Shown: piece by piece, positions 44,416 through 54,740 of the stretch
How the letters are laid out: each line of letters opens with the position of its first letter
Numbering within the stretch: the first letter of the stretch is position 1
Origin: Exophiala sp. HKRS030
Taxonomy: Eukaryota; Ascomycota; Eurotiomycetes; Chaetothyriales; Herpotrichiellaceae
Direction: 5' to 3'
Length of the DNA stretch: 64,000 nucleotides
NCBI GenBank assembly: GCA_023897205.1
Contig: JAHWDD010000007.1
Coordinates: 62,001-126,000, forward strand
Position numbers and translations under genes: made by a program
Notes under the pieces: generated by a model
What the model was told of the DNA's origin: nothing
What the model saw: only the letters and a program-made list of their open reading frames with translations
The model's database searches: none

Positions 44416-46298
44416 TGTGGTGTAAAATATGCGGTGTAGAGGAGATCAAGGTCCAAGGCGATGAGGTGATGTACTACTACGAGTAGTAGGGAAGGGTCCA
44501 GGTCAGTGTTGGTTCGTTGTGACAAAAACTGATGACGATGGGTGAGGGTGAGGGCGAGGCACAAGGTGTGGCTAGAGAGATGTTGAGTTGTTTGTTTGGA
44601 GGTGTGGCAGAAGGAGAGGCGGACGGGGGGATATCAAGGGTTGGCTTGTTTAAGGAAGATTCTGGCAATGGATCAAAGATCAGGTTTGGTGACAGCGGTG
44701 TGGAGCGATGGTAGTGGAAGACTCTTTTTGTACTCGGGATTCGTACACGTACTAGTCAATGCCAGGAACATGCGGAAGAAACATTGAGGATCCAGAAGTG
44801 GAAGCGAGAGATCTGAGGCAGAACAGGCGATGATGTTCTCCTTCGGGCGAACCTTTTACTTAGCGGGTGATGGAGAGACAATTAATTGGGGAATAACAGG
44901 CGCCTGGAGACCGAACATTGGGCACTGGGCACTGGAATCAATGGGCATAGGCACTGGGCACTGGGCACCGGGCACCGGGACTTGCAGTCAATGGGCAGCC
45001 CACGGCGGAGGCTTGATCCGGCCAGCTCAAAGAGACACCAAGAAGAGGCTCACCAGCTCGTCACAAGCCACAACAACATCAATAATCCCTGCAGAGAACA
45101 AACTAGAGCCTTCACGGAAGCAGAACGAAGGCCCAACATGCCACAAATGGCGCACAAGGTGGACAGACGCTGCCAATGGGCCGCACGATGGGCGGGGGTT
45201 GTATCAGATGGAGGCAGAGGTACATCGATAGCTAGTACATTTTGTACGGTAGCGTCATGTCACTGCCTCTGCTTATATTCTGTCGCCATCGACCATTAAT
45301 ACCCGCATCGGCCGCGGCATCGTTGTCGATCCTCCATACCATCGTCGATGCCGCCTAAAATCCCCCAGTTTCTGGTCATGGGAATTTGAAAAGTGCCATC
45401 TGCGCCTTCGTTATTGTTCCCCCCTGTCAGCCACTTCGGAAGGTAGCCCCCGTCGAATCACTTTTTGTTTTGTTCGATGTGATTGTCCACATCGCCGATC
45501 CCTTTGCATATCGAGTAGTATTACTCTGTATTTGTACAGTACAATACAATATTCTCACTGAGGATCGGAGCTATACTGCATGCGAGCACTGTCTTGTACC
45601 CGGTACAGGTACTCGTACACGTACCTCACATGCTGCCTCTCCCCACTGCGCCACTATTGTGCTGTACAGTACCCGTACGAGTACTCTTCCCAGCACCCCT
45701 CCCACGACGTCAATCCTCACTTTATTTGTTCTCCGGCGCACTGATACTTCTACCGGCGCCCCTGACAATCAACCGTGATCACGGGAGAAGGACCAGGGTG
45801 GTATCAAAGTCAAATAGCAATACGGTTAACGGTTAGGAAATCGACAACACTGCTATACCAAGTTCAATCGCTTCTGTACTGGTTACCGTATAGGAATGGA
45901 ATGAATAGTATATTGGTATTGTTTCTCGACAACACATGCGTGCCTGGAACATCAACACGCCTACGTAATTACCACGAGTAGGACCCCAGTACCATGTCAT
46001 AGCGATGTCATCGTGCATGAGATCTCACCACCACTCTTCGCAACAAGCCACCTCCTTACTCCGTCTGAGTGCCGAATCTGAGACCATGGTGAGCGGCAGA
46101 TGCCCCGTCCTTGCCCTGTTGATAACCCTGCCGCGCCAGCGTTCGGAGCTGATATCCGAGTGCGAAACACCCTCCACTTGGCCTAGCCCACATAACTCAT
46201 CTGATGCCCGATCTTCCCAGTACAAACACGATCCACGACCCTTGTCCTTCCCTATGCTAGGCTCCCAAGACCGGCCCCAAACGGGCTTTGTGGATGAT
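44416..46298. other. Intergenic, 1.9 kb, bZIP promoter/leader and GPI-protein 3' region
   Basis: No convincing gene. It contains a GGGCACT minisatellite (44919-44980) and a GTAC-rich stretch near 45,595-45,690. Short frames on both strands lack family signatures. Confidence 0.45.
44919..44980 (+). repeat. GGGCACT/GGGCACC degenerate minisatellite
   Basis: About six copies of a 7 bp unit (GGGCACT, drifting to GGGCACC), interrupted by a GGAATCAATGGGCATA spacer. It lies about 500 bp upstream of the bZIP start. Confidence 0.85.
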
Positions 46299-47079
46299 TT
46301 AGAGTAGCATGATCATCATGCCGACAAGACCAGCGCCCATTGCGGACCAGGCCAGCATCCGGGAATCTCCTCCGCTGGCACCATTGTTGTTGTCGGCAGT
46401 AGGGGTAGCACTTCCACTTCCACTGCTGGTGCCACTTGAGCCGCTGGTCTTCGAAGATGATGAAGAAGACGCGCCACCCGAAGTGGCAGACGCCGTCGAA
46501 GAACTGCCGCTAGCTCCAGTGGAAGCCGTCGTCGACGAGCCACTTCCATCACCCAGAGAATCGGTAAGTGTGACGGGAACGTAGGACATGTCGGTGGGGC
46601 CCAGGGTCGTGCTGGTCACGGTTGAAGTAATCGAAGTATCGAATGAAGCGTCCGTATTGGTCAACGATGGAGCGTCCGTCGCAATCAATCCCGCTGGTCC
46701 AACATATGTCTCTGCGCAGTCCGCAGCCGTTGTTCCTGACACCTTACAATCAATGATGACCGATGTGCTCTCGAACGACTCTTGTGCATGAAATGTCGAA
46801 GCGCCGACTGTCACAGTGATAGCACCGACGATTCCGCAGTCGTTAGAGTCTGTACCCGAAGGGCATGCGACGGCCATGGTAGTTTTAGAGGAATCCTGAC
46901 TCGAATTAGTACCCTGACGCAGTGAACAACACAATTGCAAAGCATACCGACTTGATCACCGAGCCCAACAGTGTCTGGGAGTCGAGACCCGGAAAAAAGA
47001 CGCTGACCACCGATGATGACTGTGCCGCGGCCGCGCCAGCCAGCGTCAATGCAAGTCCTGTTGTCTTGATCGCAACCAT
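46299..47079 (-). CDS. GPI-anchored cell-surface protein
   Basis: Two exons: 47079..46948 and 46895..46299 (242 aa), with donor GTATGC and acceptor TCAG. Residues 1-20 form a signal peptide (MVAIKTTGLALTLAGAAAAQ). The extracellular domain has a few cysteines (ACPSGTDSNDCGI, IIDCKVSG, ADCAETY) and a VSVFFPGLDSQ start, a pattern seen in many fungal cell-wall proteins of unknown role. A Ser/Thr/Gly-rich stalk, expected to be O-glycosylated, leads to a probable GPI attachment region (NNNGASGGDS) and a hydrophobic C-terminal tail (AMGAGLVGMMIMLL). Length and layout fit the family. No catalytic motif is visible, so a structural or surface role is inferred. Confidence 0.88.
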
Positions 47080-48403
47080 TTTGATCTACTGGTTTCCTCC
47101 GCGAAATCCGTCAATCGAATAGTGCAGAGGTGATGGTGATGATGAGGAAGAAGGAGAAAGCCGAATACAAGCAGTTATTAGGAAGAAGAGGATGAAGAAC
47201 AACACAAACAGAGAAGATCCAACCTACGAATACTGTAGACGCCTGCGCCACTCCTCATTGTCTCAGCGCCTTCGTTAGGGGGGCCAAGTCCTGTTGTCAA
47301 TTTCTTGAAGCCCCTATTTTGGTGTCTCGACTACAACTAGCCTTGGCGCCAGTTGAAAACCGGTGTTTTCCCCAGTGGGAATGTCAGCCTCAGACGCGGC
47401 GACACATGCCATCTTGACGGTAAGGAGGCGTACCAATGGTTTCAGTAAGTTTCACGCACGATATAAATCGACCTGCAGGGTCACCATTTCCGTACCGCAT
47501 CAAGAAATGTTGGCTACAGGCTTTTTAACTTTCATATCTCTCAGTGTCAGGGACAACGGTATTCTGTAGTTGTCTCTGAGCATGCGACACCGAGTCCAGC
47601 TTCTGAAGGCAATCTGGACCGGGTCTTTGACATCTGTCAGGCGAGATCAGGTCTTCATCTTGAAGTGGCCGGCGCCGACTTCAACACTCCGGAGATTGGA
47701 GAGCTATGCCTCAAATAGTCGCACTGTCGGGAAGCGAGACGTATTTTCTTGGTTCGCTAAGCGTAGTTCGGTGCTATCCCCATGTACCGTTTGTCCGTAA
47801 ACGTCGAACTCAACCATGGCTTGAACCTGGGGTTGCACGAAGGAACTGGTCAGGTCTTTACTCCGCCGTTGGGAGAGAGAGAGAGTCGATCCAAACCGAA
47901 ACTCTATATTATATCACGTGATAGCGTGATAAATTGCACGTGACCGACTTGTCAACAAACACCAAGCTGTGACGGGACTAAGGGGAGCATTCGCTATTCT
48001 TGTGATGTTATGTTATCGCAACGAGGCTCGCCAGAAAGCTCGTCTCCTACTGTACATCTATAACGTCTCTTGGCTGATTGCCTCACAGGTCTGCTAATAA
48101 TGATTGTGCCGCATGTCACAGTCACAGGATCTGCTGATCTCTCCTCGGCTTTGAATCAGTTGCAGCACGGTGCACTGTCTTCTTCAAACTAGCGATTTAC
48201 GAACCGCAAACTGGTTGTGTGATTGGCGCTGGTCAGAGCGTTTCGACATCAATTGCTCTCAGTCAGCTTTTCCCTTCGAGGGTAGGTATGGAGTATCAGT
48301 GCTCGTGCTTCACTTGGTGAAGCACACCAGCCCCTTTCGTTGCAAAGGAAAGGAACTATTTTGGGGTTCGACAGCTTGATGACCGTCTTGCTTTTGTGCA
48401 GAT
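47080..48403 (-). other. Intergenic, 1.3 kb, promoter of the GPI-protein gene
   Basis: No gene is seen between the kinase stop and the GPI-protein start. A paired E-box (TCACGTGA and CACGTG) lies at 47914-47942. Confidence 0.5.
47914..47942. promoter_or_regulatory. Paired CACGTG E-boxes
   Basis: TCACGTGA (47914-47921) and GCACGTGAC (core 47937-47942) lie 23 bp apart, about 840 bp upstream of the GPI-protein start. CACGTG is bound by bHLH factors such as Cbf1 or Pho4/SREBP-type proteins. The role is inferred only. Confidence 0.4.
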
Positions 48404-50605
48404 TCAGTCCTGCCTCCGTGAGGGCGCATCTGCCTCCAAACTCCTTACTTGATGAAGCTCAACCCCATAACCAGCATCGATACTCGTACTTGCATCGTCG
48501 TGCTCTTCGTTTGGCGAAACTCGACACTGCTTCAATATCTCCTCGACCTGTTCTTTCACCAGCCCACAGCCCCATCTCTGCAGTGGATCCCGGTTGATCA
48601 TCCCAGCAATACATTGACAGACGAGCTCTCCGGTACCTGGGTCATGTCCTTCCTTGTCAATTTTCGTGGCTAAGCCTGCGGGGAGGAAGCCTTTCTGTAG
48701 GCTTCCAAGAACTACCATGCGTTCGGCTTTGGTAGTACAATGCCAGAGCATTTCCACCAGCACCACTCCAAGGGCAAACACATCGAGTTTCTCATTGACG
48801 TTCGATGAGGCTTTCCATTTCTCTTTCGAATCCGTCCAGCGTGGTGGACGATAGTATTCGGTACCCACCGCTTTGTCGGCTTTGCCGTCAATTTGCTGGT
48901 CTTTCCTCTGACCATCTCGAGCCAGTTCAGCAACAAGTCCGAAATCCCCAATACGTGGATTCACAAAGTAGCGACTGGAAAACGAGCATGCAACGCAGCT
49001 ACCGACGTCGTAGTAGCCCCCCGAGACGCCGCCATTAGGGGTCGCCATTTCGAAGCTCGATATGAATATGTTGCTGGGTTTGATGTCACGATGAACTAGT
49101 CCCTTTGCATGGATGTACTGCAGCCCGCATAAGATGCCAAGCAATATGCGCAATGCAGGCACTAGATGGAAGCAGTGCCTTCGCATAGGACTGCTCGGTG
49201 CGCTTCGGGCGTTTTCAGGAGCTGGGGTCAGGTATTGCTCAAGCGTCAGGGGATAGACTGACATTTGCACGTGTAGGACATAGACTGATTCATCCACTAC
49301 GACGTCGTGCCGACCGTTTGTCTCTGCATGTCCGTCAGTAAATATTTCAGATGGTCGTGCTGAGCTCGGATCGGAAAATGTCTGTCTCATTGACCACAGA
49401 GGTTGTTCTTTGTCGTCCTGTTGATCCAGTGTGCGGATTTGCGAGACACTATCAGAACCAAAGACAATGCCATCGCTTCGATCCGGCGACAGTCGACGCG
49501 GTAAGGTTTTTCGAGGTTGACCCTGTGTGACAGGAGGTGTTCCATTATCGATGAGGCGTCTGCCATGAACTCTAAGCTCGGGCCTCTCCTCATCCAAGTC
49601 CATCATCCTTGGTAGTCTTGGGGATTCGATCCATGTAGCATGGTACCGAACGACGTTATTGTGCTCAAGTTGAGCTAGTGCCTGGACTTCACGCAGAACA
49701 TGTTCAAGCTCTTGATGACCCGACTCTTTGTATCGCTGTGACAAGCGAGGGCTGAGAGGAATCTTCTTGATTGCGTATTCCTTTTTGTCAAAGACATTGA
49801 ATGTGCGGTATACCCGACCGAAGCCCCCCTTTCCAAGCAGACCAATTTGCTGGAAGCTCGATTCGTAGTGGCTGCGAGGACGTTCTATAGACTGGTTGGA
49901 CAGCATAAAATTGGAAGGACGGATTGTGAATGGATTTTGATCTTGATAGAGCGAGAGGTCTCTCAAAGGCTGTTCAAGTAGTTGACCAAATGCATTCGAG
50001 GGTCCTTGTTCAGTTCGAGTCACGGCCAGTTGCTCTTCGGAAGAAGGCAGGGCTGTGGTGGCTGCAACATTGGACGATATGAGTTTACCTGCCTGCACTC
50101 CGCCGAGCGCTATACCTTCAATTCCGGCCAAGTAAGTAGCTCGCATTTGCTCCTTGTTACGACCTTGTTCAGACACCAGAGTCGTTGGGAGTACTCCAGT
50201 TTGAGCGAGCGATTGAGTGGCTTGTCGATAGAATTGTCTGGCCAAAGCCTCGATCTCGGGAGACGACCTTGTGTAGTTTGATCCGGGCTTCGCATTGTTC
50301 ATCATCTCGCATGCTCGAGTCCGTGCAAAGTCCTCGAGGAGTGCGTCGATCAAATTTGTTCGATGGTGGTCAACGCCGGCAAACGAGGTTGCGGGACCAC
50401 CACCACCGGCAGCAGAAGAACCTCCAAACGAAATGCTCCCATGGCTCGAAAATGATTCCGTGGTGCCCAGCTCGCCTGTCTCGTCGTCGACATTCTCAAC
50501 GGGTGGGCTCACGTGGTCAATGTTCTCTGAGCCTTCACTTTCGACTTCAGAACTGCTGGGGCTGGAACTTTCATCACCAGGTCTGCGAAAGAACGCGGAA
50601 CTCAT
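48404..50605 (-). CDS. eIF2-alpha kinase-like Ser/Thr protein kinase (HRI/IfkB type)
   Basis: A single exon of 733 codons. The N-terminus is Ser/Glu-rich and disordered. The kinase core begins with a glycine loop near 255-262 (GLLGKGGFGRVY) and AIKKI (catalytic Lys). HRDIKPSN lies near 503 and DFGLVAE near 554. An insert of about 100 residues splits the N-lobe (between ATWIES and VYVLHVQM), and NVVRYHATWIE with LYIQMSV-like residues is typical of eIF2-alpha kinases, which phosphorylate eIF2 to lower translation under stress. There are no histidyl-tRNA-synthetase-like or RWD domains, so it is not Gcn2. The layout fits HRI-like kinases such as S. pombe Hri1/2 and Aspergillus IfkB. The activation segment ends YYRPPRW rather than the usual A/S-P-E. 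Confidence 0.85.
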   Translation of the reverse strand: MSSAFFRRPGDESSSPSSSEVESEGSENIDHVSPPVENVDDETGELGTTESFSSHGSISFGGSSAAGGGGPATSFAGVDHHRTNLIDALLEDFARTRACEMMNNAKPGSNYTRSSPEIEALARQFYRQATQSLAQTGVLPTTLVSEQGRNKEQMRATYLAGIEGIALGGVQAGKLISSNVAATTALPSSEEQLAVTRTEQGPSNAFGQLLEQPLRDLSLYQDQNPFTIRPSNFMLSNQSIERPRSHYESSFQQIGLLGKGGFGRVYRTFNVFDKKEYAIKKIPLSPRLSQRYKESGHQELEHVLREVQALAQLEHNNVVRYHATWIESPRLPRMMDLDEERPELRVHGRRLIDNGTPPVTQGQPRKTLPRRLSPDRSDGIVFGSDSVSQIRTLDQQDDKEQPLWSMRQTFSDPSSARPSEIFTDGHAETNGRHDVVVDESVYVLHVQMSVYPLTLEQYLTPAPENARSAPSSPMRRHCFHLVPALRILLGILCGLQYIHAKGLVHRDIKPSNIFISSFEMATPNGGVSGGYYDVGSCVACSFSSRYFVNPRIGDFGLVAELARDGQRKDQQIDGKADKAVGTEYYRPPRWTDSKEKWKASSNVNEKLDVFALGVVLVEMLWHCTTKAERMVVLGSLQKGFLPAGLATKIDKEGHDPGTGELVCQCIAGMINRDPLQRWGCGLVKEQVEEILKQCRVSPNEEHDDASTSIDAGYGVELHQVRSLEADAPSRRQD

Positions 50606-52498
50606 CCTTCATCCATAACAAAACCACCTGTGAACATCACTTTACGTGCCCACATGCAATATCTGGCTCATGACTCAAATCGGGATTCGACCGAGTCGTC
50701 TTCTTGCGGTTGTGACTGGGAAAGATGAAGGCTCAACGGTCAACAAGGTTTAAGATCAAGGTGATCAGATATGTGTGTAACTCGTTAAGTACTGTTCATT
50801 CACGCTTCGCGTATCCAGCTCACGGTCAGGCTACGATCTTCACTGTGATTCTATATGAGACTTGCTCAACCTGTGCCGCGCCGCTTTTACGTGAGATGGA
50901 GCTATGCGCCAAGATCTGTTATCAAACTCGTTGCCGCCATAACTTTGGCCGAAGTTCGTCTCGCTGCGAGTAGCTTATCTATTCTCCCTTCACCTTCAAC
51001 CTCTCGCTTCTTTACCCATCCACAGCATTGTCAGATGTAGCTCATTCTGCTACGAGCAAGTGTTTCTGCACTCTGGCCGTAAGTCTCTGGATTCGACGGG
51101 TTCGGATTGGTAACTCCGTAAGAATGCGACAACCACGCAAATCTCCCAAGGCGGGCCCTGAACCCTCCTCCGTGATCCTGAAAAGTGCCATATATCACCG
51201 AAAGCATTCATAATGGTTCAAGGTCTCCAGCATTTTCATAGCGCATTGATATCAATCCGATCACGACCAACAAGTATTGACGACGGTGCTTTTGGTCATA
51301 GCCGCCACAAGGTTGAGATCCTGCTCTGTACCGATCTGAACTGAAGCCTACGAAGACCATCGGGACTGATCACAAGCCACCCAACCACGTCAAGAGGTCG
51401 TATGGTTTATAGATTCAAAGGGTAGGCGTATGCATGATCAGCCAGCTCTTCATTGTTTTCCCTTTTAGGACAATACTCGCCACCGACCACGAGAGCATGG
51501 GTGACCTTATCGATCACACAAATCGCGTTCGTCAGACTCATGAAGTTGAATCAACGATAGCATCAAGTTGCAGCAGTGAACTTCCTAACAGGAATAAAAT
51601 TTCCCTACGGCACCTCGGCTGAGAAGCGCTTCCTCCAGGTTTTGATGATTGTGGCTGACCGGGCCGGTTGATCTGGGAATGGGGCGGGTTGTGGCTATGC
51701 CTGAGATTTTTGCATCCTGTCCGTCGTGTGAAGTTTGAGGTCTGACTGTCCCTGAGCAATTTGTATTGGGTACCGCATCGTGATTTTCTTTCAATGTCAC
51801 CTTTGACAACTTGCAGATCAGCTTACCTGCTTCTCTCATCTTTCATTGAATGCTCGCACAAGGTTTGTTGGCGAGAGGAGAGCGTCCATTCCAGCGAATG
51901 CTATCGTTGCCCGCCGAACCCACCGGCAGATTTATGCAGTATGTCCAGAGCTGCCGCCTCCTTTGACCTTGCTCTCACGGCACGTTCGACATTCGAAAAC
52001 AAGATTCTTGTGCTGCCCATCGGCTTTAGGTAAGATGAATACACCAAAACAACGTGGTCATGTTGACCTCGGGAGCAAGTTGGACTTAAAAAGGCGCCAG
52101 TACCGAGCTCAGAGTCCAACGAAGACGTCTCAACCTCACCCCACGTATCACTCTTCAAGTTTTATTGCCAAAGGGGGCTAGAGAAGGTGGTGATTCTCTT
52201 CTTCTCGGCCTGGAGACGACCCACAGAAAGACAAGTGTTGTTTCTCCAAGCGGTTATATGATTATTTTTGATCGGGGAAAAACGGAGAACGCCTCCCCGA
52301 GTTGGAGTATGCCAGAGGTGAACCGGCCCGGCATACAACCCATCAACTGATTATGTTCGACTTGTGTTTTAAGAATGTGGATTGAAATCGACGTCTTTGT
52401 GATTTGATTCTACTATTATTATCTTATTACTACGTGCAAGACACTGGAATTTTACAATATCAAAAAGATTCATCTGACTTCCACTTCCACCAGTCAAA
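50606..52498. other. Intergenic, 1.9 kb, divergent promoters
   Basis: Lies between the kinase start (minus) and the SSADH start (plus). No frame over about 110 codons and no recognisable motif. I read it for small spliced genes and tRNAs and found none. Confidence 0.45.
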
Positions 52499-54234
52499 AT
52501 GGGCAGCGTTGCGCAGACATACTCTGAGGAGGCTCTCGGAAAGGTAAGTGGGACGAACATCTACGGTGAGAATGTTGAATTGACCTTGAGGATTAGCTCA
52601 ACAACCCTAAGCTCTTCATTTCCGATGCTTTCATTGGAGGCAAATGGGTGAGCAAGGACAAGAAGTTTCCCGTCACAGGTCAGCCATAGCACAGTCCTCA
52701 ATAGCAGAACTCGTCGTCTCACAGCATCCAGAACCGGCAACTGCCAAAACCCTTGGACAAGTCTCAAATTGCGACCTAGAGGACTTTAAAACCGCAATCA
52801 ATGATGCCTACATTGCACAGCCAAAGTACTTTGAAAGCACCACCGCCGCACAGAGAGGCGCAGCTCTACGACGCTGGAACGATCTGATTCTCGCCAACAA
52901 GCAAGACAGTGAGTACTTTTTCGAGACCGTGAAAGTAAACTTCTGCTGACTGACTCTTCTCAAAGTTGCAACTATTCTCAGCTTGGAAAATGGCAAGACG
53001 TACGCTGAGGCCGAAGGCGAAGTTGTCTACGCCGCCAGCTTTGTGTCATGGTTTGCAGAGGAAGCAACGAGAGCATATGGAGTCACCATTCCCTCGTCAA
53101 CCCCTCACACCACCCTCCTGACGCTGAAAGAGCCCGTCGGTGTCTGTGGTATCATCACACCATGGAACTTCCCGGCAGCGATGATCACTCGAAAGATCGC
53201 CCCGGCTCTGGCGGCAGGCTGTGCCGTGGTTATCAAGCCCCCAAGTGAGACCCCGTACACGTGTCTGGCGCTTACGAAGCTGGCTATCGAAGCTGGCATT
53301 GAGCCAAAGGTCATCCAAGTCTGCCCGACGAAGGATCGTCAAGCGGCCACCGAGCTCGCCACCAACCCACAAGTCCGCAAGATCAGCTTCACGGGTTCTA
53401 CCGGAGTCGGTAAGATGTTGGCAAAGCTCGCTGCAGGAACTCTGAAGAAGTTGAGTCTTGAGCTGGGAGGCAATGCACCTTTCATTGTCTTTGACGATGC
53501 CGACCTGGACTTGGCCGTGGAAGGTGCCATGTTTTGTAAATTCAGATGCACTGGACAGACATGTGTCTGGTAAGTTTTCTTTCTTTTCAGACTACCTACT
53601 ACCTTGCAGAAAAAAATTGGTAGTGTGACTGACGTTCTGTTGTCAAAGTGCAAACCGAATTCTCGTCCAAAAGGGCATCGCCGAAGCCTTTGCCACCAAA
53701 TTGGCGGCCAAGGTGGGAGCTCTCAAGACCGGTCCTGGCCTGGACAAGACCACCACCCAAGGCCCGCTCGTCAACCAGGCCGCCGTTCAAAAGGTCAAGG
53801 AGCACGTGGACGACGCCGTTTCCAAGGGCGCCCGCGTCGCCATCGGAGGCTCACCGGGCAGTGGGGACGGATTCTTCTTCGAGCCCACCGTCCTCACGGG
53901 CGTGACCAAGTCCATGATCGTGGCGAAAGAAGAAACCTTTGGTCCCCTGGCCCCGATCTTCCCGTTCGAGACCGAGGCCGAGGCGGTCGAGCTCGCCAAC
54001 GACACCGAGTTCGGCCTGGCCGGATACTTCTTCTCCAGGGACGTCAACAGGATCCTGAGGGTGGCCCAGAAGCTCCAGTGCGGCATGGTCGGCGCCAACA
54101 CGGGCAAGATCTCGGCCTCCGAAGCGCCCTTTGGGGGTGTCAAGGAGAGTGGCTACGGCCGCGAAGGAAGTCTGTACGGTATGGACGAGTACCAGATCAT
54201 CAAGGCTGTCACCATTGGAAATCAAGATAAGTAA
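52499..54234 (+). CDS. uga2: Succinate-semialdehyde dehydrogenase [NAD(P)+]
   Basis: Oxidises succinate semialdehyde to succinate, the last step of the GABA shunt. Five exons: 52499..52543, 52597..52678, 52732..52908, 52966..53569, 53649..54234 (497 aa), with donors GTAAGT, GTCAGC, GTGAGT and GTAAGT. The intron 2 acceptor (ATCCAG) was chosen because it alone restores EPATAKTLGQV. The catalytic residues are Glu267 (LELGGNAP) and Cys301 (CTGQTCVCANR), in the pattern typical of SSADH. The NAD-site GIITPWNFP and SFTGSTGVGK motifs are present. The C-terminal FGGVKESGYGREG is also typical. There is no mitochondrial presequence (MGSVAQTYSEEALGK), so it is probably cytosolic like yeast Uga2. The last exon is markedly GC-rich. 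Confidence 0.93.
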
Positions 54235-54740
54235 AAAAGAAAAAGATTTTGAACCTCCCAGCCATGGTTCTGATCTCTATGTCCCCGCCTCCAGGAACTT
54301 GAGGGAGAGGAGGAGCGGAGCGGCTTTCTAAAAACATTCCTCCGATTCTACATGTAGAGAAAATACATACAATGGTATCGATCAGTATTGGACAGAACAT
54401 CTGACCTCATCATTACACGAGTTTGAATCAACTGCTTCCTAAGCTCCAAAGGAAACTGCTTGGTGTGTTTATCTGTGATATCGACCGGGGGCGAAGGGAG
54501 TCTGCTGCATCGTTCCCTGAAAATATCTTTGGAGAAGCAACAGCATCTACCGTCGAGCACGTTGAAGTAGGTAGAGATGGCATTATTGTGGATATCTCTG
54601 CATTGAAATAAGGTAGCAACCAGGTCGTCGATCGAGACCCGGGACACCTATCAGACCTACAAAACGCCCTGGACCCAGCCATGAGGTTGATAAATGATTA
54701 CTACCCAGGTACGAAGTACTCGTGTGACAGAACCCCGAAA
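54235..54740. other. Intergenic between convergent genes
   Basis: About 500 bp of 3'-flanking sequence for SSADH and Nmd3. No gene is seen. Confidence 0.5.
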
